Shown: positions 52,197-60,700 of the stretch, piece by piece
Position numbering within the stretch: the stretch's first letter is position 1
How the letters are laid out: every line of letters starts with the position of its first letter
Assembly (NCBI GenBank): GCA_004295045.1
Contig: SHND01000059.1
Location: 124,001-188,000, forward strand
Reading direction: 5' to 3'
From: Chloroflexota bacterium
Lineage (GTDB): Bacteria > Chloroflexota > Anaerolineae > UBA4142 > SHND01
Length of the DNA: 64,000 bases
Notes under the pieces: model-generated
The model's database searches: none
Seen by the model: only the letters and a program-made list of their open reading frames with translations
Told to the model about the DNA's origin: nothing
Position numbers and translations under genes: made by a program

Positions 52197-53293
52197 GTGA
52201 CGCGAAAAAATTGGGACGCACCTTTCGGCTGCGCGTGAGAACAGTGACGCCATTGCATATCGGCACCGATAGCATCCTACTGCGCGATTATGACTATCGC
52301 ACGATGGGCAAGGAAACCTTTGTCTTGAATCAAGATGAAATTCTTGCGCGCGAGTACGAACGAACAGGGCAAGCGCCGATGAAACCGGCGGGGCAATATG
52401 CGAACGAAAGAGATTTGGACGATTCAAAATTTGTGCGCTATCGCTTGAGCGGCGCGACGACGCTGGACCAAATCCATGAACAAATCAAGGATGCGTACGG
52501 GAATGTGTATTTGCCCGGCTCAACCTTGAAAGGCGCGCTTAGAACTGTAATTTTGGTGCAGGCGATGTCGGCGGGGAGATTGACAGGGATAACGATTGGC
52601 GAAAGAGCCAAAACGGCGGCGCAACCGTTCGAACGCGCCTTGTTTCGCCCCAGTCAGGACGATGCCAATCACGACCTCTTGCGAGCATTGCAAATCTCGG
52701 ACAGCAAACCAATTGATGTCAGGAACAAGCCCCTGCTCCTTCAGCATGTGCGTGTGATAACGGATGATGCCGCTTCGATTCCAATCGCAGTGGAGGCGAT
52801 TCCGCGCCTTGTGACATTTGAAGTGACGATGTATTTGGATGACTATCTAATCAAGGACAAGGCAAAAGAATTGGGGTGGCAAAGCAGCGCCGCAATGCTT
52901 GAACAACTACCCACTTTGGCGAATGAATGGGCAGACCGACAGATTGCGCGCGAGTTAAAGTTGGCAAAGGAAAAAGGGTGGGGAAAAGCAGCCGAGGTTT
53001 ATTCCAAAATACAGGCGCGTCCGCGATCTCCAGGTGTGTTTCTTTTGCAGATCGGTTGGGGAACGGGGTGGGAGAGCAAAACTCTTGGCACGCTCTTGCC
53101 AGATGCGCAGTTGCGTCAGGCGCGCGGACGGTTTGAATTGGGCAAGCCGCCGCGTTGGCATGGACATGGACAATGGAAACCTGATTTTGATAAACCCTTT
53201 CCGAAAGGACATCGTCTGACCGTTGAGGAAAACAAAAATAGTCCGCCACAAGAACCGCTGGGGTGGGTACTGTTGGAGATGAAACAAACATGA
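52193..53293 (+). CDS. csm5: Csm5 (RAMP, crRNA 3' end)
   Basis: The 366-residue RAMP protein has RVRTVTPLHIGTDSILL (about 11-27), LPGSTLKGALRT (about 105-116) and the loop RPRSPGVFLLQIGWGTGWESK near the C-terminus. Csm5 sits at the 3' end of the crRNA and takes part in its trimming. It overlaps csm4 upstream and csx1 downstream by 4 bp each. Confidence 0.93.
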   Translation: MSDAKKLGRTFRLRVRTVTPLHIGTDSILLRDYDYRTMGKETFVLNQDEILAREYERTGQAPMKPAGQYANERDLDDSKFVRYRLSGATTLDQIHEQIKDAYGNVYLPGSTLKGALRTVILVQAMSAGRLTGITIGERAKTAAQPFERALFRPSQDDANHDLLRALQISDSKPIDVRNKPLLLQHVRVITDDAASIPIAVEAIPRLVTFEVTMYLDDYLIKDKAKELGWQSSAAMLEQLPTLANEWADRQIARELKLAKEKGWGKAAEVYSKIQARPRSPGVFLLQIGWGTGWESKTLGTLLPDAQLRQARGRFELGKPPRWHGHGQWKPDFDKPFPKGHRLTVEENKNSPPQEPLGWVLLEMKQT

Positions 53294-54576
53294 AACTCAT
53301 CACCTTTCTCGGCATTGCCAATTATCAAACGACGACATATGTTTGGCAAGGGCGAGAACACACAACGCGCTTTTTTTCTGACGCTGCCGCCTATTTTTTG
53401 CGTCCCGAGCAGACGCTGGTGTGTGCGACGCCGACAGTCGAAAAACATGCCAACTTGATCGAACTGACAAGCAAGTTGGCAGAGGTGAATGTGAATTACA
53501 AGGTTGTCCCCATTCCCGAAGGTCACAGTGAAGCGGATTTGTGGCGCATTTTTGACGCGTTGACCGAAGTTGTGGAGGAAGGCGAAACGGTCGCGTTTGA
53601 TGTGACGCATTCGTTCCGTTCGTTGCCGTTTCTGTCGTTTTTGGCGGTGGCGTATTTACAAGCCGCGCAACAAGTCAAGGTGGAGCGCGTGTTGTATGGG
53701 GCGTGGGAAGCGCACGATGCACAAAATCATTCGCCAGTGTTTGACTTGACGCCGTTCGTGACGTTATTGGACTGGTTGACGGCGACCACGCGGTTTGTGG
53801 AAACGGGGGATGGTCAGGCGCTTGCCAATTTACTGCGCGCGGGAATGCCGCCCGGGATTCTGATGCGCGATGATTTGGCCGCGCGGACGTTGGGACAGAA
53901 TTTGAAAACTGCAGCAGATGCCATTCAATCGGTTTCGCTCGCGCTGCGCGTGACGCGTCCGATTGAAACGATGCAGTCGGCAGCGCAGCTTGCCGAGACG
54001 CTCGAGCAAGCGATGCCCGGCATTCAACAGCGCGCAAAACCCTTTCAGGTGCTGGCGCAAAAAGTCTCGCAAGAGTATGGGCAGTTTGCGTTAGAGAAAC
54101 CGACCGACGAGCCAGTTTTGCGAGATGGCCTGCGCCGTCAATTAAAGATGGTCGAGTGGTATATCAAGCGTCGGCATGTGGTACAGGCGGCGACGTTGGC
54201 GCGGGAATGGATTGTGTCGGCATTGTGTTTGCAATTTGGCGAACCGATGTTTGATTTTGAAAATGGACGCAAGCACGTGGAAGGGGCATTGAATAACGCG
54301 GTGGAACGACGCAAAGAGAATCCGCGCACGATGCATTCTTCGCGGTGTGACGCAGCGTTTGAAGCATTGGCCATTAATGGACGCTTGGCGAAACTTTGGG
54401 GGCAGATGATTGAGTTGCGAAATGATATTGCACATGTCGGGATGAAGTTGTCGCCAAAGCCAGCAGCGCTGTTGAAACAAAAGGTGGAAACGATGTATCC
54501 GCAGTTAGTTGAACTTGCGCCGATTTTGTTGTCGGGCGAGGTTAAAGCGGTGGCAGATAGAGATTCCGGCGATTGA
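53290..54576 (+). CDS. csx1: Csx1-family CARF-HEPN ribonuclease
   Basis: The 428-residue protein has an N-terminal CARF domain of the Csx1/Csx2 type: KLITFLGIANYQTTTYVW, then FDVTHSFRSLPFLSFLAVAYL (about 103-123), which binds cyclic tetra- or hexa-adenylate. The C-terminal HEPN domain has the Rx4H motif R377-N-D-I-A-H382. Once activated it cuts RNA without sequence choice. The start overlaps the csm5 stop (ATGA), so it is made with the complex. No separate Csm6 is present. Confidence 0.93.
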   Translation: MKLITFLGIANYQTTTYVWQGREHTTRFFSDAAAYFLRPEQTLVCATPTVEKHANLIELTSKLAEVNVNYKVVPIPEGHSEADLWRIFDALTEVVEEGETVAFDVTHSFRSLPFLSFLAVAYLQAAQQVKVERVLYGAWEAHDAQNHSPVFDLTPFVTLLDWLTATTRFVETGDGQALANLLRAGMPPGILMRDDLAARTLGQNLKTAADAIQSVSLALRVTRPIETMQSAAQLAETLEQAMPGIQQRAKPFQVLAQKVSQEYGQFALEKPTDEPVLRDGLRRQLKMVEWYIKRRHVVQAATLAREWIVSALCLQFGEPMFDFENGRKHVEGALNNAVERRKENPRTMHSSRCDAAFEALAINGRLAKLWGQMIELRNDIAHVGMKLSPKPAALLKQKVETMYPQLVELAPILLSGEVKAVADRDSGD

Positions 54577-54632
54577 ACTGCATCGCGGCTCTGTTCGGAA
54601 TGACAAATCGCAATCGCAGGTCGCAAAGCGCA

Positions 54633-54668
54633 AATCATCAATCAAAAATCAGAAATCAAAAATCAAAA
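54633..54668. repeat. ATCAAAAATCAGAA word repeats before csx15
   Basis: The 36 bp directly before the csx15 start are tandem variants of ATCAAAAATCAGAAATCAAA. They leave no room for a Shine-Dalgarno sequence. The words match those at 18866-18945 and 56140-56175. Confidence 0.6.
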
Positions 54669-54669
54669 A

Positions 54670-55050
54670 ATGTTCTTACTCAACTTTTCCCACCCTCTTA
54701 CTCCCCCCCAACGCGCGCGATTGGAGGAACTCGCCGCGCAGGAAGTTACGCGCGTGATTGAGGTGAAAACGCAGATTGATACGCAGGCGGAACTGGCGCC
54801 GCAAGTGGTCGCGCTGGCGGACGCGTGCGCGTTGTCGCCGCAAGAATGGCAGTCGGAACAAATTCTCGTGCTGCCGCCGGCGCTGAATTTTGCCGCGGTG
54901 GCGCTGATGGCGGAACTGCACGGACGGATGGGTTATTTTCCGGCGATGGTGCGGACGCGTCCGATTCCAAACGCGCTGCCGCCGCAGTACGAGATCGCGG
55001 AAATTGTGAATTTGCAGGGGATGCGGGAACGGGCGCGGGGACGGAGATAG
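54670..55050 (+). CDS. csx15: Csx15, CRISPR-associated protein of unknown role
   Basis: The 126-residue protein matches the Csx15 family in outline: FLLNFSHPLTPPQRARLEEL, VIEVKTQIDTQAELAPQV, LPPALNFAAVALMAELHGRMG and YEIAEIVNLQGMRERARG. The Rossmann-like alternation suggests a minimal CARF- or SAVED-type ligand pocket; no catalytic motif is visible. It lies between csx1 and cas6 in its own spacing, with word repeats on both sides. Confidence 0.85.
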   Translation: MFLLNFSHPLTPPQRARLEELAAQEVTRVIEVKTQIDTQAELAPQVVALADACALSPQEWQSEQILVLPPALNFAAVALMAELHGRMGYFPAMVRTRPIPNALPPQYEIAEIVNLQGMRERARGRR

Positions 55051-55062
55051 AGGTAGTGAAAA

Positions 55063-55197
55063 GGTGATCGGGTGAGAGGGTGAACGGGTGAAGAGGTGAT
55101 TAGGTGATTAGGTGATGGGGTGATTTGAGATCCGCGATCTGCCATCTGCCATCTGCCATCTGCTCTCCGCAATCTGCTATCCGCTATCTGCTGTGTG
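55063..55197. repeat. GGTGATTAGGTGAT and CCATCTG word blocks before cas6
   Basis: First come tandem variants of GGGTGAACGGGTGAAGAGGTGATTAGG, then GCCATCTGCCATCTGCTC and CTGCTATCCGCTATCTGC. The second block is the reverse complement of the words at 10739-10800. Together they fill the whole gap between csx15 and cas6. Confidence 0.7.
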
Positions 55198-55210
55198 AAG
55201 CGAGGTTGTT

Positions 55211-56104
55211 ATGTCATTATTATCATTGGTGTTGTCGGTTCGTCCGCTGGAAAAAGTTTCGCTGCCGAGCGCGTTGGGGCGGGCGGCGCATGCGGCGCTG
55301 TTGAAACGGATCGCGGCGCGCGACGCGGCGTTGGCGGATTCGCTGCACGTGGAAGGGGGGACGCGCCCGTTTACGGTTTCGTCGCTGCGGGGGAAACGCG
55401 CGAATGGGTTTGTGCTGCCGGAGGTGAATTATACGCTGCGTTTTACCGCACTGTCGGCGGAGGTGGCGAAGGTGTTGCTGGATTGTTTCGCGGTGGGCGA
55501 CGAGTTGGAATTGGACGCGGGACGCTTTGAGGTCGCGCGGGTGATGTGCGACGCGAACGAGCATCCGTGGGCGGCGCGGACGAGTTATGAAGAGTTGGCG
55601 ATGGGCTGGCTGTTGGCGCGCGAGACGCCGGCGCCGCGCCTTGTGCTGAGTTTTGCTTCGCCGACGGCGTTTCGGTCCGGCACACGATCGCTCACACGCG
55701 AATCGAATGGCACTATGGGTGATCGTGTGCCACAAGGCATGGTGCAGATTTTTCCGCTGCCGGAATTGGTGTTTGGCAGTTTGTTGGACAAGTGGAATGC
55801 GTTCGCGCCGACGGCTTTGCCGGACGAGACGCGTCGTTTTGCGGCGGAATGTTTGGCGGTGAGCCGGATTCATTTGAGCAGCCACGCGGCGCCGTTCAAA
55901 AGTGAGGGCGTGGTTAAATTTGGCGCGGTGGGAACGGTGACGTACGCGGCGTTGAACAAGGACCGTTATTGGTTGTCGCTGTTGAATCTGCTGGCGGATT
56001 TCGCGCAGTTTGCGGGGGTGGGGGCGAGCGCGGCGTTGGGGATGGGGCAGTGCAAGAGACTAAAGAATGAAGTGGGCAAGGGGAAGGCGGGAGTGATGGG
56101 GTGA
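55211..56104 (+). CDS. cas6: Cas6 crRNA-processing endoribonuclease
   Basis: The 297-residue protein has the Cas6 signature LHVEGGTRPFTVSSL (about 45-59) and the C-terminal Gly-rich loop FAGVGASAALGMGQCKR (about 268-284) that contacts the repeat RNA. It should cut repeat transcripts just after the GCTC-GTGA-GAGC hairpin, leaving an 8-nt 5' handle. Residues about 157-173 (GTRSLTRESNGTMGDRVP) are an insert encoded by a palindrome (55679-55731), between SPTAFR and the FPLPELVFGSLL that usually follow closely. The last residues (GKAGVMG) run into a GATGGGGT repeat. Confidence 0.9.
   Translation: MSLLSLVLSVRPLEKVSLPSALGRAAHAALLKRIAARDAALADSLHVEGGTRPFTVSSLRGKRANGFVLPEVNYTLRFTALSAEVAKVLLDCFAVGDELELDAGRFEVARVMCDANEHPWAARTSYEELAMGWLLARETPAPRLVLSFASPTAFRSGTRSLTRESNGTMGDRVPQGMVQIFPLPELVFGSLLDKWNAFAPTALPDETRRFAAECLAVSRIHLSSHAAPFKSEGVVKFGAVGTVTYAALNKDRYWLSLLNLLADFAQFAGVGASAALGMGQCKRLKNEVGKGKAGVMG
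55679..55731. repeat. 53-bp palindromic insert within cas6
   Basis: GGCACACGATC (55679-55689) is perfectly complementary to GATCGTGTGCC (55721-55731). In RNA five further inner pairs including G-U extend the stem to 16. It keeps the reading frame with its flanks and adds residues not expected in Cas6. It is likely a small palindromic insertion element. Confidence 0.7.
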
Positions 56105-56175
56105 TGGGGTGATGGGGTGATGGGGTGATTTGCGCTCTGAAATCATAAATCAGTAATCTGAAATCGGAAATTTGA
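56090..56175. repeat. GTGATGGG tandem repeats and AATCATAAATCA words before cas1
   Basis: Four or more copies of GTGATGGG overlap the cas6 stop, followed by GAAATCATAAATCAGTAATC and GAAATCGGAAAT. The repeat is a likely slippage site and changes the cas6 C-terminus. No Shine-Dalgarno sequence precedes cas1. Confidence 0.65.
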
Positions 56176-56177
56176 TT

Positions 56178-57176
56178 ATGCCGCCGTTATATGTGATCGA
56201 GCAAGGGGCGCGTTTGCATCAGGACGGGCGCCGCTTGTTGGTGAGAAAAGAGGACGAAGAGTTGTCATCCGCGCCGCTGGTGAATGTGTCGGAAGTGGTG
56301 TTGATGGGCAACATCGGTTTGACGACGCCGGTGATTAAATTGCTGTTGGGTGAAAATATTGATGTGGTGTTTTTGACGGAGGATGGAAATTACTGCGGGC
56401 GGTTGACGGGTCCGGCGACGCCGCACGTTTTGTTACGGCGGAAACAGTATGCGGTGCAGGCGGATGCGGCGTTTGGGCTGCAAATGGCGCAGCGGGTGGT
56501 GCAAGGTAAGTTGGCGAACGCGCGTGTTTTGCTGCAGCGGCACAATCGCGAGCGGGGGGATGAGGTGGTTGGGCAAGCGGTGGATGCGTTGGCGGAGGCG
56601 ATTCAACGGACGGAGCGGACGACGGTGTTGAATGCGCTGCTCGGAGTGGAGGGCGCGGCGACGGCGGCGTATTTTGGCGCGTGGAAACGTTTGTTGAAAC
56701 CGACATGGCGCTTTGAGAAACGGCTGCGGCGTCCGCCGCCGGACCCGATCAATGTGTTGTTGAGTTTTGGCTATACGCTTTTGGCGCGGACGGCGCACGG
56801 CGCGATCGAGGCGGCGGGGTTGGACCCGTACGCGGGTTTTTTGCACGCGGTGGAATACAATCGTCCGAGTTTGGCGTTGGATTTGATGGAGGAATTTCGC
56901 GCGGTGGTGGACGGCGTGGTGTTGTGGTGCGTGAACTCGGGGCAGGTGACGCCGGAGGAATTTACGCCGGGTGACGCGGCGCGTCCCGTCGTCATGGGCG
57001 TCAAGGCGAAGCGGACGTTTATTTTGGCGTATGAACGGCGGATGGACGAAACGATTTTGTATCCGCGTTTGAATGAGCGTTTATCGGTGCGGCGTTGTAT
57101 GCAGCAACAGGCGCGCGCGGTGGTGGAGTGTATTCAACGGGGTGCGCCGGAATATGCGCCAATGTATTTTAGGTGA
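56178..57176 (+). CDS. cas1: Cas1 integrase
   Basis: The 332-residue protein has the beta N-terminal domain (LYVIEQGARLHQDGRRLLV) and the alpha domain. The metal triad is Glu158 in GVEGAATAAYF, His223 in GFLHAVEYNR and Glu238 in LDLMEEFR. It integrates new spacers with Cas2. No reverse-transcriptase fusion is present, so spacers would come from DNA. It is followed 66 bp later by cas2. Confidence 0.96.
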   Translation: MPPLYVIEQGARLHQDGRRLLVRKEDEELSSAPLVNVSEVVLMGNIGLTTPVIKLLLGENIDVVFLTEDGNYCGRLTGPATPHVLLRRKQYAVQADAAFGLQMAQRVVQGKLANARVLLQRHNRERGDEVVGQAVDALAEAIQRTERTTVLNALLGVEGAATAAYFGAWKRLLKPTWRFEKRLRRPPPDPINVLLSFGYTLLARTAHGAIEAAGLDPYAGFLHAVEYNRPSLALDLMEEFRAVVDGVVLWCVNSGQVTPEEFTPGDAARPVVMGVKAKRTFILAYERRMDETILYPRLNERLSVRRCMQQQARAVVECIQRGAPEYAPMYFR

Positions 57177-57242
57177 GTGTGATGGTGCGAGAGGGCGAGA
57201 GGGCGAGAGGGCGAGAGTGCCATCTGCGATCTGCGAGCTGCC

Positions 57243-57518
57243 ATGTTGTATGTGATTGCGTATGATATTCCCGATGATAAGCGGCGGGGCAAGGTTGCCA
57301 AGCTGTTGGAGGGGTATGGGGCGAGGGTGCAAAGGAGTGTGTTTGAGGCGGATTTGGATGCGCGCGGCTACGCGGACTTGCGAAAGCGGTTGGGGCGTTG
57401 GATTGTGGAAAAGGAAGATAGTGTGCGTTTTTATCAGTTGTGCGCGAATTGTCGCGGACAAGTGGAGACGATTGGACAGTTGGGGGTGATGGTGGAGCCG
57501 GAGGTACTGATTGTGTGA
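57243..57518 (+). CDS. cas2: Cas2 adaptation protein
   Basis: The 91-residue ferredoxin-like protein opens with MLYVIAYDIPDDKRRGKVA (Asp8 is the conserved acidic residue) and has VQRSVFEADLD and SVRFYQLCANCRGQVETIG. It forms the core of the Cas1-Cas2 integrase. It lies 189 bp before the first repeat of the array, in the same orientation. The 66-bp gap from cas1 contains AGAGGGCGAG and CCATCTGCGATCTGCG word repeats. Confidence 0.95.
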   Translation: MLYVIAYDIPDDKRRGKVAKLLEGYGARVQRSVFEADLDARGYADLRKRLGRWIVEKEDSVRFYQLCANCRGQVETIGQLGVMVEPEVLIV

Positions 57519-57707
57519 GAGCTGGCGCAGCCCTGCCGCAATCTTGAAAAAAAACCGTTGGGCGCGGGTGGGGGTGCGCTGCGAGATGCCAAGTGGGGTG
57601 AGTGTGATGGGTCACGCGTAAAGGATGGAGTGTTGTGGGGCATTTCCACACGGTTGAGGTAAAAAATGAGACACAAGTGGGAATGATGGGGCAAGTCTGA
57701 TTCCGTG
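57519..57707 (+). promoter_or_regulatory. Probable CRISPR leader
   Basis: This 189-bp region between the cas2 stop and the first repeat is the likely leader. It contains AAAAAAAACCG, TGGGGTGAGTG and TTGAGGTAAAAAATGAG, with no open frame. Leader side is inferred from repeat orientation: on this strand the repeat hairpin is followed by exactly 8 nt, as in type III-A handles. Confidence 0.6.
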
Positions 57708-60700
57708 AGAGGAATCATCGAACGCTCGTGAGAGCATTACGACGCAAATTCTGCCTTGAATAAACAATTATCTAGCTTAAGCAGAGGAATCATCGAACGC
57801 TCGTGAGAGCATTACGACTACCCCAAGACCCAGTATTCACCTTCACCACAATGTTGGAGGAATCATCGAACGCTCGTGAGAGCATTACGACGGAATATGA
57901 CCACGTGCGCCGCGCGGCAATGCAGCGCGCAGAGGAATCATCGAACGCTCGTGAGAGCATTACGACTTGATGTGTTCCACCGCATTGAACGCGTCGGTCA
58001 AACGCTAGAGGAATCATCGAACGCTCGTGAGAGCATTACGACCGCTAAAGTAACTGCGTGTATTAAGACGCAGGAAGGTCTAGAGGAATCATCGAACGCT
58101 CGTGAGAGCATTACGACTTTGCGCACTCTCTCAAGGTCTTTTTCCAACAGCGTCTCGAGAGGAATCATCGAACGCTCGTGAGAGCATTACGACATAAATC
58201 GGATGTTGGCTCAAATTAGCGGCATCCCTAGAGGAATCATCGAACGCTCGTGAGAGCATTACGACCATTAGACGAACGCGTATCCAAAGTACTGCGTCTC
58301 ATGGACAGAGGAATCATCGAACGCTCGTGAGAGCATTACGACCCAACGCCGCGCAATTTCACAAATGGCAGTAGCGTCAAGAGGAATCATCGAACGCTCG
58401 TGAGAGCATTACGACCGTCCACAGCGGGCAGCCAACCTCTTGCGGGATTACTACAGAGGAATCATCGAACGCTCGTGAGAGCATTACGACGCCCCGCTAC
58501 TTGCAAGAGTTCGGTTGGCGTCCACGGAATAGAGGAATCATCGAACGCTCGTGAGAGCATTACGACCGTTCCGAACATCCGTTCTGTAGAACAAACATTC
58601 GTGACGAGAGGAATCATCGAACGCTCGTGAGAGCATTACGACGTAATGGTTTTATCTCTTACGCTCAAGATCATTGGCAATGTCAGAGGAATCATCGAAC
58701 GCTCGTGAGAGCATTACGACGAAACACACACCGCCGCGATTGCGCCATCGGCAAACGAGAGGAATCATCGAACGCTCGTGAGAGCATTACGACATAATAC
58801 GTTTCCGTATCGACCTCTTCAAAGTGTTTTGGAGAGGAATCATCGAACGCTCGTGAGAGCATTACGACTTTAGGGACTCCCGTAATCCTTAAATTTTTTC
58901 TGCGGTTATAGAGGAATCATCGAACGCTCGTGAGAGCATTACGACTTCCATAATCACATCAACTAAGCGGGTGATGGATTGTTTCCAGAGGAATCATCGA
59001 ACGCTCGTGAGAGCATTACGACTTACTCTCTTGCCCCAATTCACATACACGCGCGGGTCAGAGGAATCATCGAACGCTCGTGAGAGCATTACGACGGTAA
59101 TTGTTTGTCTGCCCACCGAGATTGCGTCCAGTTGAGAGGAATCATCGAACGCTCGTGAGAGCATTACGACCGCATTGCCGCGCTGCGCGCATTTCACGAC
59201 GCGGGAATTTTAGAGGAATCATCGAACGCTCGTGAGAGCATTACGACCTCGGAGAACTGATTAGACAAGTCAGAATGTATCAACAAGAGGAATCATCGAA
59301 CGCTCGTGAGAGCATTACGACGCATCAAGTCATTGACCGCCTGAACCGAGAGGAATATCAAGAGAGGAATCATCGAACGCTCGTGAGAGCATTACGACGA
59401 TGTGATTCAGCATCGCGCGTAGCAGCGGCGAGAACAGAATAGAGGAATCATCGAACGCTCGTGAGAGCATTACGACTTGATGTTCGCGCGAACGCCATCC
59501 AGATACGTTAATGTGTCCAGAGGAATCATCGAACGCTCGTGAGAGCATTACGACTAAATTTATTGTCATCTCTTTTCGCCAAGTCACTGATGCAGAGGAA
59601 TCATCGAACGCTCGTGAGAGCATTACGACTATTGTACTCCTCTCGTGTATGCGGGTCCACAATGGAACAGAGGAATCATCGAACGCTCGTGAGAGCATTA
59701 CGACGGAGCTGCAACATCGGCTTGGTTGGCAGATCCTCGGCAGAGGAATCATCGAACGCTCGTGAGAGCATTACGACTACAAAGCGTTCGTGCTTGAAAA
59801 TCGGGTATTGATCAAGAGGAATCATCGAACGCTCGTGAGAGCATTACGACTGTAGTACGCGTTCGTGATTGTCTTATCTTGCACACTTAAAGAGGAATCA
59901 TCGAACGCTCGTGAGAGCATTACGACGTACTGTAGTACGCGCTTGTTATCGTTTTGTCTTGCACAAGAGGAATCATCGAACGCTCGTGAGAGCATTACGA
60001 CTCAGTTGACGGTGCGCTAAAATTTTCGCATCAAGTTCGAGAGGAATCATCGAACGCTCGTGAGAGCATTACGACGAATCTTTACCAACAGGGTGTAGAC
60101 CAGTACGCTCAATACAGAGGAATCATCGAACGCTCGTGAGAGCATTACGACCTCTTGTTCGGTGCGTCCTACCCCGATTTGTGTCGAGTTAGAGGAATCA
60201 TCGAACGCTCGTGAGAGCATTACGACTTTTCTCCTTTTGTTGGTAAAATGACCAATCGTTACTTGTAGAGGAATCATCGAACGCTCGTGAGAGCATTACG
60301 ACCGTGTTGGCGAAGATTGTGTCCAACGAATCAATATCTTTAGAGGAATCATCGAACGCTCGTGAGAGCATTACGACGCGATACGTCAGTATCCCAAAAG
60401 TACGCTAGGAAGGTTGAGAGGAATCATCGAACGCTCGTGAGAGCATTACGACGTGCGTGGACGTTTTAGCTTTAGCACTTTTTGTTCTTTTAGAGGAATC
60501 ATCGAACGCTCGTGAGAGCATTACGACCGCAACACACCGCGGCGAGCAAACGGTTTGAAAACGCGTAGAGGAATCATCGAACGCTCGTGAGAGCATTACG
60601 ACATTCACCATCAAACTCCAATTTCATACCTTTGGTGGGTTTGAGAGGAATCATCGAACGCTCGTGAGAGCATTACGACTTCGAGGAACGTTCGGGATTT

